From Lentzea jiangxiensis (GTDB lineage Bacteria; Actinomycetota; Actinomycetes; Mycobacteriales; Pseudonocardiaceae): a DNA stretch of 64,000 bases. Of this stretch, positions 23,785 to 32,481 are shown in pieces. The notes below the pieces were generated by a model. It made no database searches. It saw only the letters and a program-made list of their open reading frames with translations, and was not told where the DNA came from. The first letter of the stretch is position 1; every line of letters starts with the position of its first letter. Position numbers and translations under genes: made by a program. Where the stretch lies: positions 124,001-188,000 of the forward strand of contig NZ_FNIX01000013.1 of NCBI RefSeq assembly GCF_900104175.1, given 5' to 3'.

Positions 23785-24512
23785 TCACGGAACTGCTGGC
23801 CGACCTCGACGCGGAGTCGCGGGACCTCGACGCGCTCGTCGACGGGGCCGACCGGAGCCTGCCGACCCCGGCGCAGGGCTGGACGATCGGCCACCAGATC
23901 GGCCATCTCATGTGGACGGACAAGGCGGCCGTGCTCGCGATCACCGATCCCGAGGCGTTCCAGGCGCAGCCGCTGACCGCCGACATCGTGGACCGCACGG
24001 CGGCGGAGGCGGCGGTGCTGCCGGACCTGCTGGAGCTGTGGCGCGACAGCAGGAGGTCGTTGCGGGAGCACCTCGCGCGGGCCACGGGGAAGATCGTCTG
24101 GTTCGGGCCGCCGATGAGCCCGGCGTCGATGGCCACCGCGCGGATCATGGAGACCTGGGCGCACGGGCAGGACGTCGCCGACGCGCTCGGGGTCGTGCGG
24201 GAACCGACGTCGCGGATCAGGCACGTCTGCCACCTCGGTGTGCGGACCATGGGGTTCGCCTTCCTGCTCAACGGGCTGGCGGCGCCGGACGCCGAGGTGC
24301 GGGTCGAGCTGACCGGACCCGGTGGCGAGTCGTGGACGTGGGGTCCCGAGGACGCGGAGAACCGGGTTTCGGGGCCGGCGCTGGACTTCGCGTGGCTGGT
24401 GACGCAGCGCCGCGACCGCGAGCAGCTCGCGGTCGAGGCCACGGGGCCGGTGGCGCGGGAGTGGCTGCCGATCGCGCAGGCCTTCGCCGGGCCGCCCGGA
24501 GGTGGCCGGTGA
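23781..24512 (+). CDS. TIGR03084 family (DinB-like) protein
   Basis: A 243-residue protein of the maleylpyruvate-isomerase/DinB-like superfamily, TIGR03084 subfamily. Features are an N-terminal four-helix bundle with putative metal ligands (GWTIGHQIGHLMWTD; ETWAHGQDVADALG) and a C-terminal small domain. Members may use mycothiol or a metal, but the reaction is not known. GTG 23781 overlaps tetR by four bases and its stop overlaps the AtuA-like gene by four. Presence in this operon is characteristic of actinobacterial AtuA/carboxylase clusters as I know them. Confidence 0.8.
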   Translation: MITELLADLDAESRDLDALVDGADRSLPTPAQGWTIGHQIGHLMWTDKAAVLAITDPEAFQAQPLTADIVDRTAAEAAVLPDLLELWRDSRRSLREHLARATGKIVWFGPPMSPASMATARIMETWAHGQDVADALGVVREPTSRIRHVCHLGVRTMGFAFLLNGLAAPDAEVRVELTGPGGESWTWGPEDAENRVSGPALDFAWLVTQRRDREQLAVEATGPVAREWLPIAQAFAGPPGGGR

Positions 24513-25714
24513 TCCGGATCGGCAACGCCTCCGGTTTCTACGGCGACCGGCTGTCGGCGGTGCGCGAGCAGCTGGAGGGCGGTGACCTCGACGTCCTGAC
24601 CGGCGACTACCTCGCCGAGCTGACCATGCTGATCCTCGGTCGCGACCGCGTGAAGGACTCCTCGCTCGGCTACGCGAAGACGTTCCTGCGGCAGATGGAG
24701 GACTGCCTGGCGCTGGCGCTGGACAAGGGCGTCAAGATCGTGGTCAACGCCGGTGGCCTGAACCCGGAAGGCCTGGCGCGCAAGCTGGACGCCAAGGTCG
24801 GGTACGTCACCGGTGACGACCTGAAGGAGCGGTTCCCGGATGCGTTGACCGCCAACGCCTACCTCGGCGCGTGGGAGATCGCGGAATGCCTGCGGCAGGG
24901 TGCTCAGGTCGTGGTCACCGGCCGCGTCACCGACGCGAGCCTCGTGGTCGGACCCGCCGCGGCGCGCTTCGGGTGGAAGCGCGACGACTGGGACCGCCTG
25001 GCCGGCGCGACGGTCGCGGGCCACGTGCTGGAGTGCGGGACGCAGGCCACCGGCGGCAACTACTCGTTCTTCACCGAGATCGACGTGACGCGGCCGGGGT
25101 TCCCGATCGCGGAGGTCGACGAGGACGGGTCCTGCCTGATCACCAAGCACGACGGCACGGGCGGCGCGGTCACCGTCGACACCGTGACGGCGCAGCTGTT
25201 GTACGAGATCGGGGCGCCGGAGTACCTGGGACCGGACGTCACCACGCACTTCGACACGATCCGGCTGGCCGCGCACGAGCGCGGGGTCAGGATCAGCGGC
25301 GTCCGGGGGTCTCCGCCGCCGGACACGCTGAAGGTCTGCCTGAACGCGCTGGGCGGCTTCCGGAACTCCACGACGTTCGTCCTCACCGGGCTGGACGTCG
25401 AGGCCAAGGCGGAGCTGGTGCGGCGGCAGCTGCACGACGCGATCGGCACCGAGGGCCTGACCTGGACGCTGGCGCGGACCGACCAGGCCGACGCGGCCAC
25501 CGAGGAGCAGGCCAGTGCGTTGCTGCACGTGACGATCAAGACGACGGACCCCGAGCGGGCCAAGGGGTTCAGCCGGGCCGCGATCGAGCTGGCGCTCGCC
25601 AGCTACCCCGGTTTCCACGTGACGGCACCGCCGGGCGACGGGACGCCGTTCGGCGTCTACCGGGCGGCGTACGTGCCTCGCGACGAGGTCAGCGCGAAGG
25701 CGGTGCTGCTGTGA
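24509..25714 (+). CDS. AtuA-like protein (DUF1446), acyclic terpene utilisation family
   Basis: A 401-residue DUF1446/AtuA protein: GNASGFYGDRLSA at the N-terminus, IVVNAGGLNPEGLARKL, VVVTGRVTDASLVVGPAA, HVLECGTQATGGNYSFF and VRGSPPPDTLKVCLN. In Pseudomonas atuA belongs to the citronellol/geraniol pathway; its biochemical step is unresolved. Here the short C-terminal part is a separate gene immediately downstream (GTGA overlap). With the carboxylase and dehydrogenases it points to breakdown of a branched acyl-CoA. The start is GTG 24509. Confidence 0.88.
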   Translation: MIRIGNASGFYGDRLSAVREQLEGGDLDVLTGDYLAELTMLILGRDRVKDSSLGYAKTFLRQMEDCLALALDKGVKIVVNAGGLNPEGLARKLDAKVGYVTGDDLKERFPDALTANAYLGAWEIAECLRQGAQVVVTGRVTDASLVVGPAAARFGWKRDDWDRLAGATVAGHVLECGTQATGGNYSFFTEIDVTRPGFPIAEVDEDGSCLITKHDGTGGAVTVDTVTAQLLYEIGAPEYLGPDVTTHFDTIRLAAHERGVRISGVRGSPPPDTLKVCLNALGGFRNSTTFVLTGLDVEAKAELVRRQLHDAIGTEGLTWTLARTDQADAATEEQASALLHVTIKTTDPERAKGFSRAAIELALASYPGFHVTAPPGDGTPFGVYRAAYVPRDEVSAKAVLL

Positions 25715-26031
25715 AGCGGCCGTTGGGAACGATCGCCGGCGCGCGCAGCGGGGACAAGGGCGGCGACGCCAACCTCGGTGTGTGGGTGCGGTCGGACGCC
25801 GCCTACGACTGGCTGAACGGGTTCCTGACGGTCGGGAGGCTGAAGGAGCTGCTGCCGGAGGCCGGTGAGGTCAGCCGGTACGAGCTGCCGAACCTGCGGG
25901 CGCTCAACTTCGTGTTGCACGGCCTGCTCGGCGAAGGGGTGGCGAGCAGCACCCGGTTCGACCCGCAGGCCAAGGCGCTGGGCGAGTGGTTGCGCAGCAG
26001 GGAAGTCGAGATCCCCGAGGAGCTCCTGTGA
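25711..26031 (+). CDS. AtuA C-terminal-domain-like protein
   Basis: A 106-residue protein equivalent to the C-terminal region of longer AtuA proteins: GTIAGARSGDKGGDANLGVWV, then YELPNLRALNFVLHGLLGEGV. It is probably a subunit of the DUF1446 protein encoded just before it; in some bacteria the two are fused. GTG 25711 overlaps the AtuA-like stop (GTGA), and its own stop overlaps the next start the same way. No catalytic residues are established for this domain. Confidence 0.85.
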   Translation: MKRPLGTIAGARSGDKGGDANLGVWVRSDAAYDWLNGFLTVGRLKELLPEAGEVSRYELPNLRALNFVLHGLLGEGVASSTRFDPQAKALGEWLRSREVEIPEELL

Positions 26032-27140
26032 TCACGAAAGACCTGTACGAGCGCGAAGAGCTCAGGGAGCTCGTCCGCGACTTCACGCGCAGGGAGATCG
26101 CACCGCACCTCGACCGGTGGGAACGCGACGGCGAGGTGCCGCGCGAGCTGCACCGCAAGGCGGCGGAGCTCGACCTGCTCGGCATCGGGTTCGAGCACGG
26201 CGACCTGCTCGACACGGTGGCGCTGACCGAGGAGGTCATCCAGAACGGCGGTTCGTCCGGCGTGATGGCCGCGCTGTTCACCCTCGGCATCGCCATCCCG
26301 CACATCTGGCAGTCCGGGAACCAGGAGCTCGTCGAGCGGTTCGCCAAGCCCGCGATCCGCGGCGAGAAGATCGGCAGCCTCGCGGTCACCGAACCCGGCG
26401 CCGGGTCGGACGTCGCGGCGATCAGGACGAAGGCCGTGCGCGATGGCGACCACTACGTCGTCAGCGGCGAGAAGACGTTCATCACCTCCGGCTGCCGCGC
26501 GGACTTCGTCACGACGGCGGTGCGCACCGGCGGCGAGGGCTACCAGGGCATCTCGCTGCTCGTCGTCGAGGACGGGTTCACCCGGCGCAAGCTCGACAAG
26601 ATGGGCTGGCACTGCAGCGACACCGCCGAACTGCACTTCGACGAGGTGCGGGTGCCGGTCGCGAACCTGGTCGGCGAGGAGAACCAGGGTTTCGCGCTGA
26701 TCATGCAGCAGTTCCAGGTCGAGCGCGTGACGATGGCGGTCGAGGCGTACGCGACGGCGCAACGGGCGCTCGACCTCACCGTCGAGTGGGTCCGGAACCG
26801 GGAGACGTTCGGCAAGCCGCTGATCAAGAACCAGGTGGTGCGGCACAGGCTCGCGCACATGGCGCAGGAGATCGAGCTGGCGCGGACCTACACGCGCGAG
26901 GTGGCCGCGCGCGTGAACCGCGGTGAGGACTGCGTCACCGAGGTCTGCTTCGCGAAGAACGCCGCCGTGCGGGCCTGTTCCGAGGTCGTCGACGCGGCGG
27001 TGCAGCTGCACGGCGGCATGGGCTACATGCGGGAGTCCGAAGTGGAGCGCCACTACCGCGACGCCCGCATCCTCGGCATCGGGGGCGGCGCGAGTGAAGT
27101 GATGACCGAGCTCGCGGCACGACGATTGGGGTTCGCCTGA
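26028..27140 (+). CDS. acyl-CoA dehydrogenase (first of two)
   Basis: A 370-residue FAD enzyme oxidising an acyl-CoA at C2-C3. It shows LAVTEPGAGSDVAAIRT (FAD/substrate loop), EKTFITSG, NRETFGKPL and LHGGMGYMRESEVERHYRDARI at the C-terminus. Length and motifs fit the short/branched-chain group such as citronellyl-CoA or isovaleryl-CoA dehydrogenases; the substrate cannot be read from sequence alone. GTG 26028 overlaps the previous stop, and its TGA shares one base with the ATG of the carboxylase gene (TGATG). Confidence 0.9.
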   Translation: MITKDLYEREELRELVRDFTRREIAPHLDRWERDGEVPRELHRKAAELDLLGIGFEHGDLLDTVALTEEVIQNGGSSGVMAALFTLGIAIPHIWQSGNQELVERFAKPAIRGEKIGSLAVTEPGAGSDVAAIRTKAVRDGDHYVVSGEKTFITSGCRADFVTTAVRTGGEGYQGISLLVVEDGFTRRKLDKMGWHCSDTAELHFDEVRVPVANLVGEENQGFALIMQQFQVERVTMAVEAYATAQRALDLTVEWVRNRETFGKPLIKNQVVRHRLAHMAQEIELARTYTREVAARVNRGEDCVTEVCFAKNAAVRACSEVVDAAVQLHGGMGYMRESEVERHYRDARILGIGGGASEVMTELAARRLGFA

Positions 27141-28690
27141 TGGGCAACAGGGAGGCGCTGCTCGCGAAGATCGCGCAGCTGGACGCCGAGCACGCCAAGG
27201 CGCTCGCGGGAGGCGGGCCGAAGTACGTCGAACGGCACCACGGGCGCGGCAAGCTGCTCGCCCGCGAACGGGTCGAGCTGCTGATCGACGAGGACAGCCC
27301 GTTCCTGGAGCTGTCGCCCCTGGCGGCCTGGGGCACCGACTTCCCCGTGGGCGCCTCGGTCGTCACGGGAATCGGGCGGATCGAGGGCGTCGAGTGCGTG
27401 ATCGTCGCGAACGACCCGACGGTGCGCGGCGGTTCGTCGAACCCGTACACGCTGCGCAAGTCGCTGCGGGCCAACGACATCGCGTTGCAGAACCGGCTGC
27501 CGCTGGTCAGCCTCGTCGAGTCCGGCGGCGCCGACCTGCCGACGCAGAGCGAGATCTTCATCCCGGGCGGCCGGGCGTTCCGCGACCTGACCAGGCTCTC
27601 CGCCGCGGGCATCCCGACGATCACCGCCGTGTTCGGCAACGCGACGGCCGGTGGCGCGTACGTGCCCGGCATGTCCGACTACGTGATCATGGTCAAGGAC
27701 CGCTCGAAGGTGTTCCTCGGCGGTCCGCCGCTGGTCAAGATGGCTACGGGCGAGGACGCGGACGACGAGTCGCTGGGCGGCGCGACCATGCACGGCGCCA
27801 CCTCCGGCCTCGCGGACTTCGTCGCCGAGGACGAGACCGACGCCATCCGGCTCGCCCGCCGGGTCGTCGCGCGCCTGAACTGGCGCAAGCAGGGGCCGCG
27901 GCCGGCGGCCGTCGAAGAACCGCTGTTCGACGCCGAGAGCATCCTCGACCTCGTCTCCGAGGACCAGCGGGTGCCCTTCGACCCGCGCGACGTCATCGCG
28001 CGCCTGGTCGACGGATCGAAGTTCGACGAGTTCAAACCCTTGTACGGCACCAGCCTCGTCACCGGCTGGGCCCGCGTCCACGGCTACCCCGTCGGCATCC
28101 TCGCCAACGCACGCGGTGTGCTCTTCAGCGAGGAGTCGCAGAAGGCCACGCAGTTCATCCAGCTGGCGAACCAGAGCGACACGCCGTTGGTCTTCCTGCA
28201 GAACACCACGGGTTACATGGTCGGCGCCCAGTACGAGCAGGGCGGCATCGTCAAGCACGGCTCGATGATGATCAACGCCGTCTCGAACAGCCGGGTGCCG
28301 CACCTGACGATCACGATGGGCGCCTCCTACGGCGCCGGCAACTACGGCATGTGCGGCCGCGCGTACGACCCCCGGTTCCTCTTCACCTGGCCCAACGCCA
28401 AGTCCGCCGTGATGGGTCCCGCGCAGCTCGCGGGCGTGCTGTCGATCGTGGGGCGGCAGGCCGCCGCGGCGAAGGGGCAGGAGTACGACGAGGAGCACGA
28501 CGCCGCCATGCGCAAGATGGTGGAGGCGCAGATCGAGGAGCAGTCGCTCGCGCCGTTCCTGTCCGGCAAGCTCTACGACGACGGCGTGATCGACCCGCGC
28601 GACACCAGGACCGTGCTCGCCCTCTGCCTCTCCGCTGTCCACAGCGGACCGATCAAAGGCGCCGACGGCTTCGGCGTCTTCCGGATGTGA
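27140..28690 (+). CDS. acyl-CoA carboxylase, carboxyltransferase (beta) subunit
   Basis: A 516-residue biotin-dependent carboxyltransferase like methylcrotonyl-CoA or geranyl-CoA carboxylase beta. It shows HHGRGKLLARERVELLID, VESGGADLPTQSE, GNATAGGAYVPGMSDY in the acyl-CoA binding half and MGASYGAGNYGMCGRAYDPRF in the carboxybiotin half. Together with the alpha subunit next door it would carboxylate a 2,3-unsaturated acyl-CoA formed by the dehydrogenases. No frameshift or missing motif. The overlap with the upstream dehydrogenase is one base. Confidence 0.92.
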   Translation: MGNREALLAKIAQLDAEHAKALAGGGPKYVERHHGRGKLLARERVELLIDEDSPFLELSPLAAWGTDFPVGASVVTGIGRIEGVECVIVANDPTVRGGSSNPYTLRKSLRANDIALQNRLPLVSLVESGGADLPTQSEIFIPGGRAFRDLTRLSAAGIPTITAVFGNATAGGAYVPGMSDYVIMVKDRSKVFLGGPPLVKMATGEDADDESLGGATMHGATSGLADFVAEDETDAIRLARRVVARLNWRKQGPRPAAVEEPLFDAESILDLVSEDQRVPFDPRDVIARLVDGSKFDEFKPLYGTSLVTGWARVHGYPVGILANARGVLFSEESQKATQFIQLANQSDTPLVFLQNTTGYMVGAQYEQGGIVKHGSMMINAVSNSRVPHLTITMGASYGAGNYGMCGRAYDPRFLFTWPNAKSAVMGPAQLAGVLSIVGRQAAAAKGQEYDEEHDAAMRKMVEAQIEEQSLAPFLSGKLYDDGVIDPRDTRTVLALCLSAVHSGPIKGADGFGVFRM

Positions 28691-28695
28691 TCGCC

Positions 28696-30528
28696 ATGAT
28701 CAAGACGCTGCTGATCGCCAACCGCGGCGAGATCGCCCGCCGGATCATCCGCACCTGCCGGGACAGCGGGATCCGCGCGGTCGCCGTGTTCTCCGATCCC
28801 GACGCGGACTCCCCGCACGTCCGGGAGGCCGACCTCGCGGTCCGGCTGCCGGGTGCGACGCCCGCGGAGACCTACCTGCGCGCCGACCTGCTCGTCGAGG
28901 CCGCCCTGCGAGCCGGCGCGGACGCCGTCCACCCCGGCTACGGCTTCCTGTCCGAGAACGCGGACTTCGCGCGGAAGGTGCAGGCGGCGGGACTGACCTG
29001 GGTCGGCCCCGAGCCGGACTCGATCGAGGCGATGGGCTCCAAGGTCGCCGCCAAGAAGCGGATGGCCGCCGCGGGCGTGCCCACCCTGCCCGAGCTGGAC
29101 CCCGAGACCGTCACCGAGTTCCCGGTGCTGATCAAGGCGTCGGCCGGTGGCGGTGGCCGCGGCATGCGGATCGTCCGGGAGAAGGCCGGGTTCGCCGACG
29201 CTCTCGCGAGTGCGCGGCGCGAGGCGGAATCCGCCTTCGGCGACCCGACGGTGTTCTGCGAGCCCTTGCTGGAGCACGCGCGGCACGTCGAGGTGCAGGT
29301 CCTCGCGGACAGGCACGGCACGGTGTGGGTGCTCGGGGAACGCGAGTGCTCGATCCAGCGCCGCCACCAGAAGATCGTCGAGGAGTCGCCCAGCCCGGCG
29401 GTGACCGGCGAGGTGCGCGAACGCCTGTTCGCCGCGGCGACGGCGGCGGCCGAGTCGATCGGGTACGTCGGCGCGGGCACCGTCGAGTTCATGCTGAAGG
29501 GCGAGGACTTCCACTTCCTGGAGGTCAACACGCGCCTGCAGGTCGAGCACCCGGTGACGGAGCTGGTCCACGGCGTCGACCTCGTCGACTGGCAGCTGCG
29601 GATCGCCGAGGGGGCCGCACTTCCCGCGCAGGCACCGCGACCGCGGGGCCACGCGATCGAGGTCCGCCTGTACGCCGAGGACCCCGCGAACGACTGGCGT
29701 CCCGCGAGCGGCACGCTGCACCGGTTCCACGTGCCCGGCGACGTCCGGCTGGACAGCGGCGTCGAGGACGGTTCGGTCGTCTCCGTGCACTACGACCCGA
29801 TGCTGGCCAAGGTGATCGCGCACGCACCGACGCGCCGTGCCGCCGCCCGCAAGCTCGCGACGGCGCTGGAGAGCGCGCGGATCCACGGCCTGGTCACGAA
29901 CCGCCGGCTGCTCGTGGACGTCCTGCGCGACGACGCCTTCCTCCGCGGGGACACGCACACCGGGTTCCTGACCGAGCACGACTTCACCCGGACCGTTGAC
30001 CCGCAACCGTTTGCGCTCGCCGCGGCGCTCGCCCAGGCGGCCACGCGCCGGATCGGGACGCTGCCGCTCGGCTGGCGCAACGTGCGGTCGCAGCGGCCGA
30101 AGGCGCGGTTCCTGCACGGCGAGGAGCTGGTCGAGGTCGAGTACGACCCGGCGCAGGCCACCGCGGACACCGCGGTGCTCGACCTGGACGGCGTGCGGGT
30201 CCCGTTCCACGTGGCCCGCTACGGGGACCTGGTGGAGGTCGACTCGCCGCGCGGGTCGGTGAGCCTCACGGTCGTGCCGCGCTTCCCCGAGCCGGAGGCG
30301 AAGCTCGCGCCGGGCGCGACCGTCGCGCCGATGCCCGGAACCGTGGTCCGGGTGAGCGTCGCGCGGGGCGACGTGGTCGAGGCCGGCGCCGAGTTGCTGG
30401 TGCTGGAAGCGATGAAGATGGAACACCGCGTGCTCGCGACCAGCGCGGGCACGGTCACCGAACTGCTCGTGGAGAACGCCCGGCAGGTCAACGCCGGAGA
30501 CGTCCTGGTCGTAGTGGAGGAACAGTGA
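28696..30528 (+). CDS. acyl-CoA carboxylase, biotin carboxylase/carrier (alpha) subunit
   Basis: A 610-residue protein with an N-terminal biotin carboxylase (LIANRGEIARRIIRTCRD; ATP-grasp loop KASAGGGGRGMR; EVNTRLQVEHPVTE), a linker, and a C-terminal biotinyl domain with EAMKMEH, whose lysine carries biotin. ATG 28696 gives the usual MIKTLLIANRGE start; GTG 28687, overlapping the previous stop like the other junctions of this operon, would add three residues. Its end overlaps the second dehydrogenase (GTGA). Confidence 0.93.
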   Translation: MIKTLLIANRGEIARRIIRTCRDSGIRAVAVFSDPDADSPHVREADLAVRLPGATPAETYLRADLLVEAALRAGADAVHPGYGFLSENADFARKVQAAGLTWVGPEPDSIEAMGSKVAAKKRMAAAGVPTLPELDPETVTEFPVLIKASAGGGGRGMRIVREKAGFADALASARREAESAFGDPTVFCEPLLEHARHVEVQVLADRHGTVWVLGERECSIQRRHQKIVEESPSPAVTGEVRERLFAAATAAAESIGYVGAGTVEFMLKGEDFHFLEVNTRLQVEHPVTELVHGVDLVDWQLRIAEGAALPAQAPRPRGHAIEVRLYAEDPANDWRPASGTLHRFHVPGDVRLDSGVEDGSVVSVHYDPMLAKVIAHAPTRRAAARKLATALESARIHGLVTNRRLLVDVLRDDAFLRGDTHTGFLTEHDFTRTVDPQPFALAAALAQAATRRIGTLPLGWRNVRSQRPKARFLHGEELVEVEYDPAQATADTAVLDLDGVRVPFHVARYGDLVEVDSPRGSVSLTVVPRFPEPEAKLAPGATVAPMPGTVVRVSVARGDVVEAGAELLVLEAMKMEHRVLATSAGTVTELLVENARQVNAGDVLVVVEEQ

Positions 30529-31664
30529 GCTTCGTCGAGTCCGAGGAGCGGATCGCGCTGCGCAGGGCGGTCGCCGAGTTCGGTGCGAAGTACGGCCACG
30601 ACTACTTCACCGCCAAGGCCAGGGCGGGGGAGAAGACCACCGAGCTGTGGGCGGAGGCCGGCAGGCTCGGCTACCTCGGCGTCGCGGTGCCGGAGGAGTA
30701 CGGCGGCGGTGGCGGTGGCATCGGCGACCTCGCGGCGGTGTGCGAGGAGCTGGCGGCGGCGGGATGCCCGTTGCTGCTCATGGTGGTCTCGCCCGCGATC
30801 TGCGCGACGGTGATCGCCCGGTTCGGCACGGACGAGCAGAAGACCAAGTGGCTGCCCGGTTTCGCGGACGGCACGCTCAAGATGGCGTTCGCGATCACGG
30901 AGCCGGACGCCGGGTCCAACGCGCACAAGCTGAAGACGAACGTCCGCCGCGACGGCGACGACTGGGTCCTCAAGGGCGCCAAGACCTACATCTCCGGCGT
31001 CGACGAGGTCGACGCCGTGCTCGTCGTCGCGATCCAGAAGACCGGACCGGTGCTCGTCGTCGTCCCGACGGACGCCGAGGGCTTCACGCGGCAAGAGATC
31101 GACATGGACCTGTTCCTGCCGGAGAAGCAGTTCACGCTGTTCTTCGACGACGTCCGGCTGCCGTCCGACGCCGTCGTCGGCTCGCCCGACCAGGGACTGC
31201 TGCAGGTCTTCGCCGGGCTCAACCCCGAGCGGATCATGGGCGCGAGCATGGGAACCGGGTCGGCCCGGCTCGCCATCGCCAAGGCCGTGTCGTACGCGAA
31301 GCAGCGCACGGTCTGGGACACCCCGATCGGCGCGCACCAGGGCCTCGCGCACCCGCTGGCGAAGATCCACGTCGAGGTCGAGCTCGCCCGGCTGATGACG
31401 CAGAAGGCCGCCGCGCTCTACGACTCCGGTCACGACAGGGAGGCGGGCGAGGCCGCGAACATGGCCAAGTACGCGGCGGGCGAGGCCGTCGCGGCGGCGG
31501 TCGACCAGGCGATCCAGATCCACGGCGGCAACGGCCTGAGCCGCGAGTTCGGCCTCGCGTCGATGCTCGCGTCTTCCCGCCTTTCCCGCATCGCGCCCGT
31601 GTCGCGCGAGATGGTGCTCAACTTCGTCGCGCAAAACTCGCTGAAGCTGCCCCGCTCGTACTGA
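30525..31664 (+). CDS. acyl-CoA dehydrogenase (second of two)
   Basis: A 379-residue flavin dehydrogenase, only distantly like the first one of the operon: AFAITEPDAGSNAHKLKT, AKTYISGVDEVDAV, a Gly-rich insert (EEYGGGGGGIGD) and IHGGNGLSREFGLASML. Two different dehydrogenases suggest two successive oxidations, as in acyclic terpenoid catabolism, or two chain lengths. GTG 30525 overlaps the carboxylase stop. It is the last member of the coupled operon; no clear terminator is seen in the 13 bases before the next gene. Confidence 0.9.
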   Translation: MSFVESEERIALRRAVAEFGAKYGHDYFTAKARAGEKTTELWAEAGRLGYLGVAVPEEYGGGGGGIGDLAAVCEELAAAGCPLLLMVVSPAICATVIARFGTDEQKTKWLPGFADGTLKMAFAITEPDAGSNAHKLKTNVRRDGDDWVLKGAKTYISGVDEVDAVLVVAIQKTGPVLVVVPTDAEGFTRQEIDMDLFLPEKQFTLFFDDVRLPSDAVVGSPDQGLLQVFAGLNPERIMGASMGTGSARLAIAKAVSYAKQRTVWDTPIGAHQGLAHPLAKIHVEVELARLMTQKAAALYDSGHDREAGEAANMAKYAAGEAVAAAVDQAIQIHGGNGLSREFGLASMLASSRLSRIAPVSREMVLNFVAQNSLKLPRSY

Positions 31665-31677
31665 CACACTGCGGGAC

Positions 31678-32481
31678 ATGGGGACTTTCAGGAACGCGGA
31701 CGGCGCCGGCCTCGCCTACCACGGCGAGGCCACCGACCCGTTGATCTGCCTGCCGGGCGGGCCGATGCAGGCGTCGTCCTACCTGGGCGGGCTGCCGCTG
31801 CGGGACGTGGTCCGGCTCGACCTGCGCGGCACCGGGGAGTCGGAGAAGACGGGCCACTACCGCGTCGACCGCCAGGTGCACGACGTCGACGCGCTGCGCG
31901 GGCACCTCGGCCTCGACCGGATCAGGCTGCTCGGCCACTCGGCGGGCGCCACGCTCGCCGTCCTCTACGCCGTGCGTTTTCCCGAGAGGGTCGAGGAACT
32001 CGTGCTCGTCGCGCCCAGCCCGCGCGTCGTCGGCGTCGACGTCACCGACGCCGACCGCCGCGAGGTGGCCCTGACGCGCAGCGGTGAGCCCTGGTACGCC
32101 GAGGCGGTCAGGGGGTTCGAGGAGATCTGGGCGGGCAGGGTGACGCCCGAGGCGTTCGCGAAGATCAGCCCGTTCTTCCACGGGCGCTGGGACGACGCGG
32201 CGCGGGCGCTGGACGACCACCCGCGCAACCCCGAAGCCGCGGCGGAGTACTACGCCGACGGCGCGTTCGACACCGCCCGCGTCCGCGAGGAGCTCGCCGG
32301 GCTCGACGTGCCGGTGCTCCTGGTCACCGGTGAGGTCGACGTCTCGCTCCCGCCCCGGCGCGCGCGGGAGTTCGCGGACCTGTTCCCGCGCGCGACGCTC
32401 GTCGTGCAGCCCGGGGCCGGTCACTTCCCCTGGGTGGACGACCCCGCGGCGTTCGCGGCGGCGGTCCAGCGCATCCCGTAG
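31678..32481 (+). CDS. alpha/beta-fold hydrolase
   Basis: A 267-residue hydrolase, probably cytoplasmic. It has the oxyanion-loop strand LICLPGGPMQASSYL, nucleophile elbow GHSAGA (about residues 85-90), acid GEVDVSLPP and catalytic histidine GAGHFPWVDDP. It resembles proline-iminopeptidase-like or general esterase members; substrate unknown. ATG 31678 lies 13 bases past the dehydrogenase stop, so it could be a thioesterase-like last member of that operon (inference). Its 3' 61 bases overlap the XRE regulator gene on the other strand. Confidence 0.8.
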   Translation: MGTFRNADGAGLAYHGEATDPLICLPGGPMQASSYLGGLPLRDVVRLDLRGTGESEKTGHYRVDRQVHDVDALRGHLGLDRIRLLGHSAGATLAVLYAVRFPERVEELVLVAPSPRVVGVDVTDADRREVALTRSGEPWYAEAVRGFEEIWAGRVTPEAFAKISPFFHGRWDDAARALDDHPRNPEAAAEYYADGAFDTARVREELAGLDVPVLLVTGEVDVSLPPRRAREFADLFPRATLVVQPGAGHFPWVDDPAAFAAAVQRIP

